Made by a program: the position numbers and the translations under genes | Shown here: positions 32,272 to 41,025 of the stretch, in pieces | Position numbering within the stretch: position 1 is the stretch's first letter | Layout of the letters: the number at the start of each line of letters is the position of its first letter | Notes under the pieces: model-generated | What the model saw: the letters and a program-made list of their open reading frames with translations, nothing else | What the model was told of the DNA's origin: nothing | Database searches by the model: none | Source: Desulfobacterales bacterium | GTDB lineage: Bacteria; Desulfobacterota; Desulfobacteria; Desulfobacterales; Desulfosarcinaceae | Length of the DNA: 63,113 nt | Assembly (NCBI GenBank): GCA_016218685.1 | Contig: JACRDD010000014.1 | Location: 1-63,113, forward strand | Reading direction: 5' to 3'

Positions 32272-32297
32272 TAATTCGTTCTCCTTTTAATTCCCAT

Positions 32298-33635
32298 TCA
32301 CCGTCCCATGGGTGGCATGCCGCGTCCCAGACCGCGCATGTTCCCCTTGGTGAATTTCTTCATCATTTTCATGACCTGAGTATAGTTTTTCAGCAGACTG
32401 TTGACATCCTGCACGGTGGTGCCGCTGCCCAGGGCGATGCGCCGGCGGCGGCTGCCGTTGATGATCTGGTGCTGGCGCCGCTCCTGGGGAGTCATCGAAT
32501 TGATGATGGCTTCGATGCGCGTCAGCTCGGACTCATCCACCTCCATGCCTTTCATCTGCTTGAGCTTGCCGAATCCCGGAATCATGCCCAGCAGATCGGT
32601 GAGCGAGCCCATCTTGCGCACCTGGGTCATCTGGTTGCGGAAATCCTCCAGGGTGAACTGGTTCTTACGCAGTTTTTTCTGGTACTCTTCCGCCTGCTTG
32701 GCGTCCACCACCGACTGGGCCTTCTCGATCATCGTGAGCACATCGCCCATGCCCAGGATGCGCGAGGCCATCCGGTCCGGATGGAACGCTTCGAAATCGT
32801 TCAGCTTCTCGCCGACGCCGACAAACTTGATGGGCTTGCCGGTGATCGACTTGATCGAAAGGGCCGCGCCGCCGCGGGCATCGCCGTCCATCTTGGTGAG
32901 CACCACGCCGCCGATGTCCAGGGCGTCGTCGAAGGACTTGGCCATGTTGACCGCATCCTGGCCGGTCATGGCATCGGCCACCAGCAGGATATCGCTGGGG
33001 CTCACGGCCGCCTTGATGGCCTTGAGCTCGTCCATCAGCTCGGCATCGATGTGCAGCCGGCCGGCCGTGTCGATGAGCACCGTGTCGCATCCGGCCTTGT
33101 GGGCCGCCACGCGGGCCTTCTGGCAGATATCCACCGGGTTCATGTCGGTGCGCGATTCGAACACCGGCACGTCCAGTTGGACGCCGATCTTGCGCAACTG
33201 GTCGATGGCCGCGGGTCGATAAACGTCGGCCGGCACCAGGTACGGCTTGCGGCCCTGCTTGCGCAGCATCACGGCCAGCTTGCCGGTGGTGGTGGTCTTG
33301 CCCGATCCCTGCAGACCGACCATCATGATCGGCACCGGATGGGTGCCCGCGAGGCTCAACCCCTCGTGCCGGCCGCCCATCAAACGGGCCAGCTCGTCGT
33401 TGACGATCTTGATCACCTGTTGGCCCGGGGTGAGGCTGGCCATCACCTCCTGGCCCATGGCCCGTTCCTTGATGTCGGCCACGAACTGCTTGACCACCTT
33501 GAAGTGGACGTCGGCTTCGAGCAGGGCCATGCGCACTTCGCGCAAGCCGTCGGAGATGTTGCTCTCCGAGAGGGTGCCGTGGCCCCTCAGGCGCTTGAAG
33601 ACCGAATCCAGTTTCTCGCTCAGGCTGTCAAACAT
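32298..33635 (-). CDS. ffh: Signal recognition particle protein Ffh
   Basis: This 445-residue SRP54 homologue has the N domain, G domain with GLQGSGKTTTTGKLA, DTAGR and GGAALS-type motifs, and a Met-rich M domain ending MKKFTKGNMRGLGRGMPPMG. It targets membrane proteins co-translationally. ATG 33635 starts MFDSLSEKLDSVFKRLRG, the family N-terminus; the longer open frame upstream is not coding. It is the first gene of the translation cluster. Confidence 0.97.
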   Translation of the reverse strand: MFDSLSEKLDSVFKRLRGHGTLSESNISDGLREVRMALLEADVHFKVVKQFVADIKERAMGQEVMASLTPGQQVIKIVNDELARLMGGRHEGLSLAGTHPVPIMMVGLQGSGKTTTTGKLAVMLRKQGRKPYLVPADVYRPAAIDQLRKIGVQLDVPVFESRTDMNPVDICQKARVAAHKAGCDTVLIDTAGRLHIDAELMDELKAIKAAVSPSDILLVADAMTGQDAVNMAKSFDDALDIGGVVLTKMDGDARGGAALSIKSITGKPIKFVGVGEKLNDFEAFHPDRMASRILGMGDVLTMIEKAQSVVDAKQAEEYQKKLRKNQFTLEDFRNQMTQVRKMGSLTDLLGMIPGFGKLKQMKGMEVDESELTRIEAIINSMTPQERRQHQIINGSRRRRIALGSGTTVQDVNSLLKNYTQVMKMMKKFTKGNMRGLGRGMPPMGR

Positions 33636-33787
33636 CGCTAAACGCAGTACCTTCTTATCAATAAAACTTTGGAAATAAACTGATAGTAGTGATAAGTCAA
33701 GCAAAGAAAAGCCGGCGCGGGCTTTTCGAAACGGCGTGCTATACCATTTAATAATATACGGGGCAAGGGCTGGTTGCCCGCATCCCC

Positions 33788-33815
33788 GTAAGGGCGAATG
33801 ATTGTTCGCCCCTAC
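33788..33815. repeat. Palindromic repeat of the GGGCGAA...TTCGCCC type
   Basis: GTA-a-GGGCGAA (33788-33798) and TTCGCCC-c-TAC (33805-33815) form a hairpin with a six-base loop and one mismatch. Similar GTAGGGGCGAA palindromes are dispersed in many genomes. It lies just before the rlmN start and might also act in its 5' UTR. Confidence 0.6.
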
Positions 33816-33825
33816 AGGAATCGAT

Positions 33826-34896
33826 GTGATCCAGGATATCAAATCACTCACCCGGCCGGAGTTGCTGGCCTGGCTCGAAGCCCACGGCGAGCGGCCCTAT
33901 CGCGCCGATCAGATCCTCAAATGGCTCTACGTGCGCCTGGCCGACCAATTCGAGCAGATGACCGACCTGAACAAAACCCTGCGCGCCCTGCTGGCCGAGC
34001 ACTTCACGATCAAGCGCCTGGCCGTGGCCGACGTGCGCACGGCGGCCGACGGCACGCGCAAGTTTCTTTTTCGCCTCGAGGACGACCGTAGCGTGGAGAC
34101 GGTGCTGATTCCCGAACGCGACCACTTCACCCTGTGCGTCTCCAGCCAGGTGGGCTGCGCCCAGGGGTGCCGGTTTTGCCTCACCGGCCAGGCCGGCCTG
34201 GTGCGCAATTTGACGCACGCCGAGATCGTCGGCCAGGCGTGGGAAGTGCGTAAGCAACTGGACGAGCCCGGCCAATTGACCAACCTGGTCTTCATGGGCA
34301 TGGGCGAGCCGCTGGCCAATTACGAAAACCTGGTGGCGGCCATCGAGATCCTGACCAACAGCGACTGGGGCATGAAATTCGCCACGCGCCACGTGACGGT
34401 CTCCACCGCCGGCCTGGTGCCGCGGTTGCTGGATCTGGGGCGCGACACGCGCATCAATCCGGCCATCTCCCTGAACGCCGTGGACGATGCCGGCCGCACC
34501 CACTTGATGCCCATCAACCGCAAATACCCCATTGCCGACCTGCTGGCGGCCTGCCGCCAATACAACCTGCCCAGGGGCCGCAAGCTGACCTTCGAGTATA
34601 TTTTATTCAAGGATGTCAATGACGGGCTGGAACAGGCGCGCAAACTGGCCAAGCTGCTAGCGCCCTTAAAGGCCAAGATCAACCTGATTCCCTTCAACCC
34701 CTATCCGGGCAGCGCCTTCGAGCGGCCCACCGAAGCGCGCATCGAGGCGTTCAAAGCCTTTCTGATGGAGAAGCATTTCACCTGCGTAGTGCGTTACAGC
34801 AAAGGACAGGATATCATGGCGGCCTGCGGGCAACTGCGCGCCTCGGCCGGGAAGGATCGTCGCGAAACGCCCCGTATCGACGAAGCGCCTACTTGA
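33826..34896 (+). CDS. rlmN: 23S rRNA/tRNA (adenine-2-C2)-methyltransferase
   Basis: This radical-SAM enzyme has CAQGCRFCLTGQAG (4Fe-4S ligands CxxxCxxC), the GMGEPLANYENLV motif, VSTAGLVP and a second Cys in FTCVVRYSKGQDI-type C-terminus plus AACGQL. It methylates A2503 of 23S rRNA and A37 of some tRNAs. GTG 33826 is preceded by CAGGA and fits the family N-terminus (QDIKSLTRPELLAWL); an in-frame TTG at 33802 lies inside the palindromic repeat and is less likely. Confidence 0.95.
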   Translation: MIQDIKSLTRPELLAWLEAHGERPYRADQILKWLYVRLADQFEQMTDLNKTLRALLAEHFTIKRLAVADVRTAADGTRKFLFRLEDDRSVETVLIPERDHFTLCVSSQVGCAQGCRFCLTGQAGLVRNLTHAEIVGQAWEVRKQLDEPGQLTNLVFMGMGEPLANYENLVAAIEILTNSDWGMKFATRHVTVSTAGLVPRLLDLGRDTRINPAISLNAVDDAGRTHLMPINRKYPIADLLAACRQYNLPRGRKLTFEYILFKDVNDGLEQARKLAKLLAPLKAKINLIPFNPYPGSAFERPTEARIEAFKAFLMEKHFTCVVRYSKGQDIMAACGQLRASAGKDRRETPRIDEAPT

Positions 34897-35260
34897 AGAA
34901 TCCCTGATCGATGATCATCTGGTGCAATTGAGCCTCCCCTTTGGCCACCATGTCGCGCTGTTCCGGGCGCATGGCCGTCTGCCGGGCCTGGTCCATGACC
35001 TGGGCCGCGGTATGAAAATCCCCCTGGCGACCCAGGGCGATCGCCAGCCCCACATACGCCTCGGTGTAAAAGGGGTCCAACTCGCTGGCGCGTCCGAATT
35101 CCCGGACGGCATCCCGCCATTTCTCTTGTTCCAGCAAGGTATTGCCATTGGCAAGGTGCTGCGCCGGTGTATCCAGGGCCGGTCGCAGGAGGATGGGGTC
35201 GGGTCCGCATCCGATCATTAAAGATACAATCGCCCACCAGAACCATTGGCGCTTTGGCAT
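34889..35260 (-). CDS. Small TPR lipoprotein
   Basis: This 123-residue protein has a signal peptide with lipobox MIGC (Cys18) and two to three TPR-like helix pairs (AQHLANGNTLLEQEKWRDAVREFGRASELDPFYTEAYVGLAIALGRQGDFHTAAQVMDQAR). AGGAGG precedes the ATG at 35260. It ends inside the rlmN 3' end on the other strand (8-base overlap). It lies 20 bases after the next gene, with which it probably forms an operon. The role is unknown; TPR lipoproteins often scaffold envelope complexes. Confidence 0.75.
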   Translation of the reverse strand: MPKRQWFWWAIVSLMIGCGPDPILLRPALDTPAQHLANGNTLLEQEKWRDAVREFGRASELDPFYTEAYVGLAIALGRQGDFHTAAQVMDQARQTAMRPEQRDMVAKGEAQLHQMIIDQGFFK

Positions 35261-35280
35261 GCTGCCTCCTCGCGAAAGGG

Positions 35281-36153
35281 TCAATCCAAAACGATGATGA
35301 CGCGGCACTGTTTCAAAAAGCCCAGGTTGGCCGAAGCATCGCGCAACCGGTCGGCATCGGCGTTGCTGATCACGATGTCGCAGCTCTGGTCGTGCAGGGT
35401 GCGCAGGCCTTTTATGATCAGCGGATTGGGGGCCACGCGCTCCCGCTGGGCCGGCTTGTCCACGGAACGATCGTATTCGCAGACCCCATGCTGCACCGCG
35501 TACTCCCGGCTGATGAAGGCCGGGCCGTAGACTTGCTTGCCGTTTTCGTCGAGCAGCAACGGCACCATGGCCGGCTTGGCGCCGATGCCCCGCGCGTCCA
35601 CGATCAGCCCGCTTTGCCCCTCCAGCGGCGCCGGCGCCATCGGCTGGGGCGGCGCCTGGGCCTTGGAAGGTTTTTCGGCGGCCGGGGCCATCTGCCTGAT
35701 GGATTCCACCTGCTTGATTTCAGCGGGCAGTACCAATTGGGCAAATCCGCCCCGCAGTTCCATTTGCACGGCGACCCGCACCGCGCCGTCCGCCAAGGGT
35801 TGGACTTCGATAACACGCGCCGCACCCGCCATCTCCTGCGCGCGGGCGTTGATCCGTTCGTCGGCGGCCATCAGTTCGGCGACGCGCAGGCCGGCATCCA
35901 GCCGCACCTCCCGCAACGTTCGCAGCGCATTGAGCAGCGCCTGGCGTTGGGCTTGTGCGATGGATTGTTCCGGATTCAGGCCCTTGGGAGACGTGGCATG
36001 TTCGGGCAAAAAAGTACCCTTGGCCACCAGGTAGCCCTTGGACCAGTTAATGGCGCCCGAGGGGAATACCTCCACCAGTTGCTCGGCGGGTTGGGCGAAT
36101 CCGATCCGCGCCGCAAGCAACAGCCAGGCGCAAATTAAGTGGCAAATACGCAT
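35281..36153 (-). CDS. Secreted LPP20-like protein of unknown function
   Basis: This 290-residue protein has a signal peptide (RIGFAQPAE). An N-terminal domain (EVFPSGAINWSKGYLVAKGTFLPE...SIAQAQRQALLNALRTLREVRLDAG) resembles the LPP20/FlgT-type fold seen in periplasmic ring and envelope proteins. A Pro/Ala linker (about 150-175) leads to a C-terminal domain (SGLIVDARGIGAKPAMVPLLLDENGKQVYGP ... DQSCDIVISNADADRL). The start-domain motif WSKGYLVAKG is common in deltaproteobacterial secreted proteins. Related to, but distinct from, the lipoproteins at 2329-3976. Confidence 0.6.
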   Translation of the reverse strand: MRICHLICAWLLLAARIGFAQPAEQLVEVFPSGAINWSKGYLVAKGTFLPEHATSPKGLNPEQSIAQAQRQALLNALRTLREVRLDAGLRVAELMAADERINARAQEMAGAARVIEVQPLADGAVRVAVQMELRGGFAQLVLPAEIKQVESIRQMAPAAEKPSKAQAPPQPMAPAPLEGQSGLIVDARGIGAKPAMVPLLLDENGKQVYGPAFISREYAVQHGVCEYDRSVDKPAQRERVAPNPLIIKGLRTLHDQSCDIVISNADADRLRDASANLGFLKQCRVIIVLD

Positions 36154-36287
36154 TTTTATTAGAAATCAAATACTTAGGCAAACAGGTTGACCGCTTCGGC
36201 CAATATATTGTAAGAATTCGGGTAAGTCAACCAATCCACCCGGAGCCATCGTTCCGGTGGGAGAGGGATGGGGCCAACGCCAAAACC

Positions 36288-37064
36288 ATGGAACGGGTTA
36301 CCGGTTACATCGGCCGCAAGGCCATCGACTCCATCACCCACCTGCTGGATCTCTTCGCTTTCATCTACCGCATCTTCGCCCAGATCTTCGCGCGCCCCGC
36401 GGCCGGCCGTGTGCTGGTGGGCCGCATCATTGTCCAGCAGCTCTACTTTACCGCCGTGCAGGCCCTGCCCATCCTGATCCCCATCGCCCTGCTGGTGGGC
36501 AGCATGGTGATCATCCAGTTTGCCCGGCTGTCGGGCCAATACGACTTCAGCCGCATCTCGGTGCTGCTCATCGTGCGCGAAATCGGACCGATCATCACCG
36601 CCCTGCTGGTGATTCTGAGGTCGGCCACGGCCGTGACCATCGAGATCAGCTACATGCGCGTGCTGCACGAACTGGACACCCTGGAGATGGCCGGCATGGA
36701 CCCGGTGCGGGTGGTGTGCGTTCCCCGGCTGGTGGGAATTACGGCGGCCATGGTGGGGCTGTTTGTGGTTTTCGACCTGGTCTCGATCCTGGGCGGCTAT
36801 GCCATCGTCTGGCTGGCGACCGACATTCCCATGGCCGGCTTTCTTTACCAGATCGCCAAGGCCATCACCCCGGCCGACATCGGTGCCGGCCTGCTGAAAG
36901 CGCTGCTGTTCGGCATCATCATCACCGTGACCTGCTTGTATCGCGGCTTTGAAATGAAACGGCAGATAACCGAGGTGCCCATCGCCACCTCCCGTTCGTC
37001 CATCGAATGCTTCTTGTACTGCCTGGTGATCAACGTGTTTATTTCAACGGTATTTTATCTGTGA
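36288..37064 (+). CDS. mlaE: MlaE-family ABC transporter permease
   Basis: This 258-residue protein has six hydrophobic helices and the MlaE/YrbE core: ILIPIALLVGSMVIIQFARL, VREIGPIITALLVILRSATAVTIEISYMRV, and EMAGMDPVRVVCVPRLVGI. MlaE forms the inner-membrane channel of MCE lipid-transport systems. It overlaps by GTGA with the next gene, an ATPase homologue lacking its catalytic motifs. Confidence 0.9.
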   Translation: MERVTGYIGRKAIDSITHLLDLFAFIYRIFAQIFARPAAGRVLVGRIIVQQLYFTAVQALPILIPIALLVGSMVIIQFARLSGQYDFSRISVLLIVREIGPIITALLVILRSATAVTIEISYMRVLHELDTLEMAGMDPVRVVCVPRLVGITAAMVGLFVVFDLVSILGGYAIVWLATDIPMAGFLYQIAKAITPADIGAGLLKALLFGIIITVTCLYRGFEMKRQITEVPIATSRSSIECFLYCLVINVFISTVFYL

Positions 37065-37759
37065 GCGCGCACCTGATCGAACTGTCGAATTACAGCCTGG
37101 CGGCGATCGGCCTGGGCAGCGGCATCCAGGGTTTCGATTTTGCATTGGCGCCCGGTGACGTGTGCGCCATCGAGAGCCGGCATCCGGACGATGCGTACCT
37201 CTTTCTGCGCGCCCTGGCCGCCATGATCCGTCCGCTGAAGGGCACCTATGCGTTCAAAGGCCGCCTGTGCGACTTGCGCCGCTACCAGGAGTTGCTGGCG
37301 TGCAAGCAGCAGATCGGCTACGTGACCCGGGACACGGCCTTGATCAGCAACCTGACGGTGCGCCAGAACTTGTTGCTCCAGCGCTACTACCATGAGAACC
37401 GGCTCGACATCGATCTGGCAGACGATGTGCTGGCCCTGTGCGACACCTTCGGCATCCGCGATAAACTCGACCGGAGACCTTCGGGGCTCAGCGCCATGGA
37501 GACCCAGGCAGCCATCGTCATCCGGGAGCTCGGCAAAAAACCGGCGGTGTTGCTCTTCGGTCAGCCCGAAGATTTCATCGGCCATGCCAAATTCGACCTG
37601 ATCACCCAAATTTTCAATCAACTCATCGCCGAGCGGTCGCCCATCGTGTTCTTATCGTTCGACCGGCGCCTGGTGCGGCGCTTCGCCAACCGCAACGTGA
37701 TGATCGCCGATGGCGCCTTGACCACTGTTGCCGTCAAGGCCTCCACCGAAGGGGAGTAG
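37061..37759 (+). CDS. Degenerate MlaF-like ABC ATPase (pseudo-ATPase) in the MCE operon
   Basis: This 232-residue protein keeps the overall ABC ATPase layout but lacks the catalytic motifs. In place of Walker A there is AIESRHPDDAYLFLRALAA. The signature is reduced to PSGLSAMETQAAIVIREL. The Walker B site reads AVLLFGQPEDF, lacking the DE dyad, and the H-loop region reads FLSFDRRL. The GTG start at 37061 overlaps the mlaE stop. It lies exactly where the active MlaF ATPase is expected, between mlaE and mlaD. Confidence 0.85.
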   Translation: MSAHLIELSNYSLAAIGLGSGIQGFDFALAPGDVCAIESRHPDDAYLFLRALAAMIRPLKGTYAFKGRLCDLRRYQELLACKQQIGYVTRDTALISNLTVRQNLLLQRYYHENRLDIDLADDVLALCDTFGIRDKLDRRPSGLSAMETQAAIVIRELGKKPAVLLFGQPEDFIGHAKFDLITQIFNQLIAERSPIVFLSFDRRLVRRFANRNVMIADGALTTVAVKASTEGE

Positions 37760-37763
37760 ACCC

Positions 37764-38762
37764 ATGGAGATGGAATTTTCAAAGCTGGAAAGGGTGGTGG
37801 GCACCTTCATCGTGGGCGTGGCGCTGCTGCTCATGGCCACCCTGGTGATCATCGGCCGCGGCAAGGACTGGTTCGAGAATTATATCACCTACTACACCGC
37901 CTTCGGCGAAAGCTACAACCTGCAGGAGAACGCCGCGGTGAAGCTTTTCAAGGCCGATATCGGCAAGGTGGTCAAAATCACCCTGGAGAAGAACCGCGTT
38001 CAGGTCAAGCTGGCCATCCTGGAAAAATACGCCGCGCGCATCCGCCAGAATGCCGTGGCGGTAGTGGAGAGCCCTACCCTGATCGGCTCGGAGTATATCG
38101 CCATCATCCCCGGTTCAACGGATGCGCCGGCCATCGCGCCGGAAGGCGAGATCGCCTCCCGGGAAAAACGATCCATCACCGATATTCTTACCGAGTTCGA
38201 GGTGGAGAAGACCGCCCTGCTGGTGGTTAAAGCCATTCAGGACATCTCCCAGGTCACCCAGCGTCTGGGCGATCCCAAGGGCCCCTTGATCGCCTCCCTG
38301 GAGAACATCGAAAAGGTCAGCGCAAATGTCCAGCGGATCACCACCGATCTCGACGCGGGCAAAGGCCCCATGGGGATGCTGCTTAAATCCGAAGATGTGT
38401 TGAAGCGCCTGGTGGAGAGCATCGACCGCATGGGCCAGATCCTGTCCGGCATCCAAGCCACCACGGCCCAAGCGCCCCAGACCATGGCCCTGGTCCAGGA
38501 GAACCTGGTGGCCCTGCAGGCCAACATGGACGAGGCCAACCGGATACTGACCGAGATCAAGGCCATCACGACTGACCTCAAGGCCGGCAGCCGCAACATC
38601 CCCCAGATCTCCGCCACCTTCAAAGAGGGCATCCAGGAGGTGCGCCAGGGGGTCGAACAGACCAACCGCGTGGTGGAAGCCCTGCAGAACAGCTACCTGA
38701 TCCGCGGCAACTTGCCGCCCGAGCCGATCCCGGCCAAGACCGATGCGGGGGCGCGGCCGTAA
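37764..38762 (+). CDS. mlaD: MlaD-family MCE domain protein
   Basis: This 332-residue protein has an N-terminal membrane anchor (VVGTFIVGVALLLMATLVII), the MCE domain (about 45-130; YNLQENAAVKLFKADIGKVVKI and VVESPTLIGSEYIAIIPG) and a long C-terminal helical region (about 150-320) with PQTMALVQENLVALQANMDEANRILTEI. MlaD forms a hexamer that binds lipid for transfer across the periplasm. ATG 37764 is preceded by AAGGGGAG. The gene completes an mlaE-ATPase-mlaD set; no mlaB or mlaC is nearby. Confidence 0.9.
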   Translation: MEMEFSKLERVVGTFIVGVALLLMATLVIIGRGKDWFENYITYYTAFGESYNLQENAAVKLFKADIGKVVKITLEKNRVQVKLAILEKYAARIRQNAVAVVESPTLIGSEYIAIIPGSTDAPAIAPEGEIASREKRSITDILTEFEVEKTALLVVKAIQDISQVTQRLGDPKGPLIASLENIEKVSANVQRITTDLDAGKGPMGMLLKSEDVLKRLVESIDRMGQILSGIQATTAQAPQTMALVQENLVALQANMDEANRILTEIKAITTDLKAGSRNIPQISATFKEGIQEVRQGVEQTNRVVEALQNSYLIRGNLPPEPIPAKTDAGARP

Positions 38763-38763
38763 C

Positions 38764-39618
38764 TTACCGGCTGCCGCTCCACTTGAGCTTGGTGCGCAAC
38801 ACATCGAAGAAATTGCGCTCGGGCAACGTGATCAGATTCACCGGCCGGTCGGCCTTGCGCACCAGGATCGTGTGGGTTTCGTCGATGGGCAGCCCCACCT
38901 GGCCGTCGAAGGTGAGCATGATGTCGGCCGAACGCTCGGCCAACTGGATCTTGATGCGCGAGCTTTCGGGAACGATCATTGGCCGGTTGGTCAGGGTAAA
39001 GGGGCAGATGGGCGTGAGCAGGATGCCCGCCACGGCCGGATGCATGATCGGCCCGCCGGCCGCCAGGGAGTACGCCGTGGAGCCGGTGGGCGTGGCCACG
39101 ATCAGCCCGTCGGCGCGATAATCGGTGAGGTAGTGATCATCGACCAGGGTCTTGATCAGGGCCAAGCGCGCCAGGGCGCCCTTGTTGATCACCACGTCGT
39201 TGAAGACGATTTCATGGGCCAGGCGCTCGCCAGCCCGCCACACCTCCACATCCAACCGCATGCGCGGCCAACTGGCGAACTGGTTGTCCAGGATGGCCTG
39301 CACGGCCATGTGAATCTGCTCTTCGCCGGCCTCGGCCAGAAAGCCCAGTTCACCGAACTTGATTCCCAGGATCGGCACCTGGTTGTCGCCCAGCCAGCGG
39401 ACGGCGCTCAGGAGCGTGCCGTCGCCGCCCAGGACCAGCACGAAGGAGAGATCGGCCGGGGCCGCTTCATGGCCTGAGCGGGACGCCGTCGGGCTGTCCG
39501 CATCGCTGGGCCGGCGCACCACGCCATGGCCTTTGGCCTTGAGCCATTGTTCCAGATCATCGGCGTGGCGCCGCGCATGGGGGTCCGGCTTGACCACCAG
39601 TCCTATGTTCTTGGCCAT
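38764..39618 (-). CDS. nadK: NAD kinase
   Basis: This 284-residue enzyme has the GGDGTLL ATP/NAD motif, FGELGFLAE, FNDVVINKG, DGLIVATPTGSTAYSLAAGGPI and GQVGLPID, all standard NadK elements. It makes NADP from NAD with ATP or polyphosphate. AAAGGAG precedes the ATG at 39618. It converges on mlaD with only a one-base gap and no visible terminator. Confidence 0.96.
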   Translation of the reverse strand: MAKNIGLVVKPDPHARRHADDLEQWLKAKGHGVVRRPSDADSPTASRSGHEAAPADLSFVLVLGGDGTLLSAVRWLGDNQVPILGIKFGELGFLAEAGEEQIHMAVQAILDNQFASWPRMRLDVEVWRAGERLAHEIVFNDVVINKGALARLALIKTLVDDHYLTDYRADGLIVATPTGSTAYSLAAGGPIMHPAVAGILLTPICPFTLTNRPMIVPESSRIKIQLAERSADIMLTFDGQVGLPIDETHTILVRKADRPVNLITLPERNFFDVLRTKLKWSGSR

Positions 39619-39843
39619 CGACCGCTCCTTTATATATAGCTCCTTGGGCGCCACCCACCAGATGTTGAGCGCCGCACTGCCGGCACTATTACGGCGATTG
39701 GCGGTCATCGTCAAATAGTTATATCGACAAGTGCCCATATTGGCCCGCGCTGCCGTCTGGGGGGATAGATCGCTTGCAAAACCAGCCCGTTAACTGTAAG
39801 AAAAAATTATAGTTTGAGCGATTGCCGGGGCAAGGAGGAGAGG

Positions 39844-41013
39844 ATGAGAAATCGCGTATCGCGCAGGGCAGGCCACGCCGTTATCATAATAATGACGATC
39901 TTCGGCATGATGCTGACTGGATGCTCCCAGAAAGAGGCGCCCTCCAACGCGGGCGAGAAGCAAACCCAGCCGCCCATCAAGATTGCCGTGGTGGGCTCCC
40001 ACAGCGGCGACCTGGCCTCTTACGGCATTCCCTCGGCGCGCGCCGCCCAACTGGTGGTGGACCAGCGCAACGCGGCCTGCGGCATCAACGGCCGGCGCAT
40101 CGAGCTGCTGGTGGAAGACGACGTGTGCAAGCCGGAAATCGCCGCCAACTCGGCCACCAAAGTGGTCGGCGAGGGGGCCCAGGCCGTGCTGGGCCACATC
40201 TGTTCGGGCGCCACCAAGGCGGCCTTGGGGATCTATAAAGAATCGCGCCTGGTCACCATCTCCCCTTCGGCCACCAATCCGGCCCTGACCCAGAGCGGCG
40301 ACTATCCCAACTTCTTCCGCACCATCGCATCGGACGACGCCCAGGCGCGTCTGGAAGTGGACTTCGTGCTGGGGCACCTCAAGGCCCAAAAGATCGCCGT
40401 GCTGCACGACAAGGGGGACTATGGCAAGGGTTTGGCCGAGTTCGCCAAGGGATTCATCGAGGCCGACCCGCGCGGCGAGGTGGTGCTCTACGAAGGCATT
40501 ACGCCGGGCGCGGTGGATTACTCCGCGGTGGTCAACAAGATCCATCAGTCCGGGGCCCAGGCCGTGATCTACGGCGGCTACCATCCCGAGGCCTCCAAGA
40601 TCGTGGCCCAGATGCGCAAGAAAGCCATGGCCATCCCGTTTGTCTCCGATGACGGCGTCAAGGACGACACCTTCATCAAGGTGGCCGGCGAATTCGCCGA
40701 AGGGGTCTACGCCACCGGCCCGGTGGACACCACCCACAACCCCATCGCCATCGAAGCCGTCAAAGCCCACAAGGCGAAGTATGGCGAAGATCCGGGCGCC
40801 TTCTTCCTCAATGCCTATGCCGCCACCCTGGCCCTGGTCAACGCCTTCGAAAAATCCTGCGCCACCGACTACGACGCCCTCGTCAAGGCCCTGCGCACCG
40901 AGTGGGTGGCCACGCCCCTGGGCATCATCCGCTTCGACGAGCGCGGGGACGCCATCGGGGTGGGGTTTGCCATGTATCAGGTACAGAATGGGAAGTATGT
41001 GGAGATCAAGTAG
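39844..41013 (+). CDS. livK: Branched-chain amino acid ABC transporter, substrate-binding lipoprotein
   Basis: This 389-residue protein has a lipoprotein signal (MMLTGCSQK, Cys27) and a type I periplasmic-binding fold of the LivJ/LivK family: IKIAVVGSHSGDLASYGIPSARAAQLVVDQ, VLGHICSGATKAAL, ISPSATNPALTQSGDYPNFFRT and KIAVLHDKGDYGKGLAEFAKG. ATG 39844 has AGGAGGAG upstream. As a lipoprotein it stays at the membrane. It starts the liv operon and is followed 12 bases later by livH. Confidence 0.92.
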   Translation: MRNRVSRRAGHAVIIIMTIFGMMLTGCSQKEAPSNAGEKQTQPPIKIAVVGSHSGDLASYGIPSARAAQLVVDQRNAACGINGRRIELLVEDDVCKPEIAANSATKVVGEGAQAVLGHICSGATKAALGIYKESRLVTISPSATNPALTQSGDYPNFFRTIASDDAQARLEVDFVLGHLKAQKIAVLHDKGDYGKGLAEFAKGFIEADPRGEVVLYEGITPGAVDYSAVVNKIHQSGAQAVIYGGYHPEASKIVAQMRKKAMAIPFVSDDGVKDDTFIKVAGEFAEGVYATGPVDTTHNPIAIEAVKAHKAKYGEDPGAFFLNAYAATLALVNAFEKSCATDYDALVKALRTEWVATPLGIIRFDERGDAIGVGFAMYQVQNGKYVEIK

Positions 41014-41025
41014 CGGACGTTCGAT

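Noticed and set aside
33706..33727. Hairpin GAAAAGCC/GGCTTTTC upstream of ffh
   Set aside because: The stem is short and lacks a U run; it is upstream of ffh and not after any gene, so I do not call a terminator.
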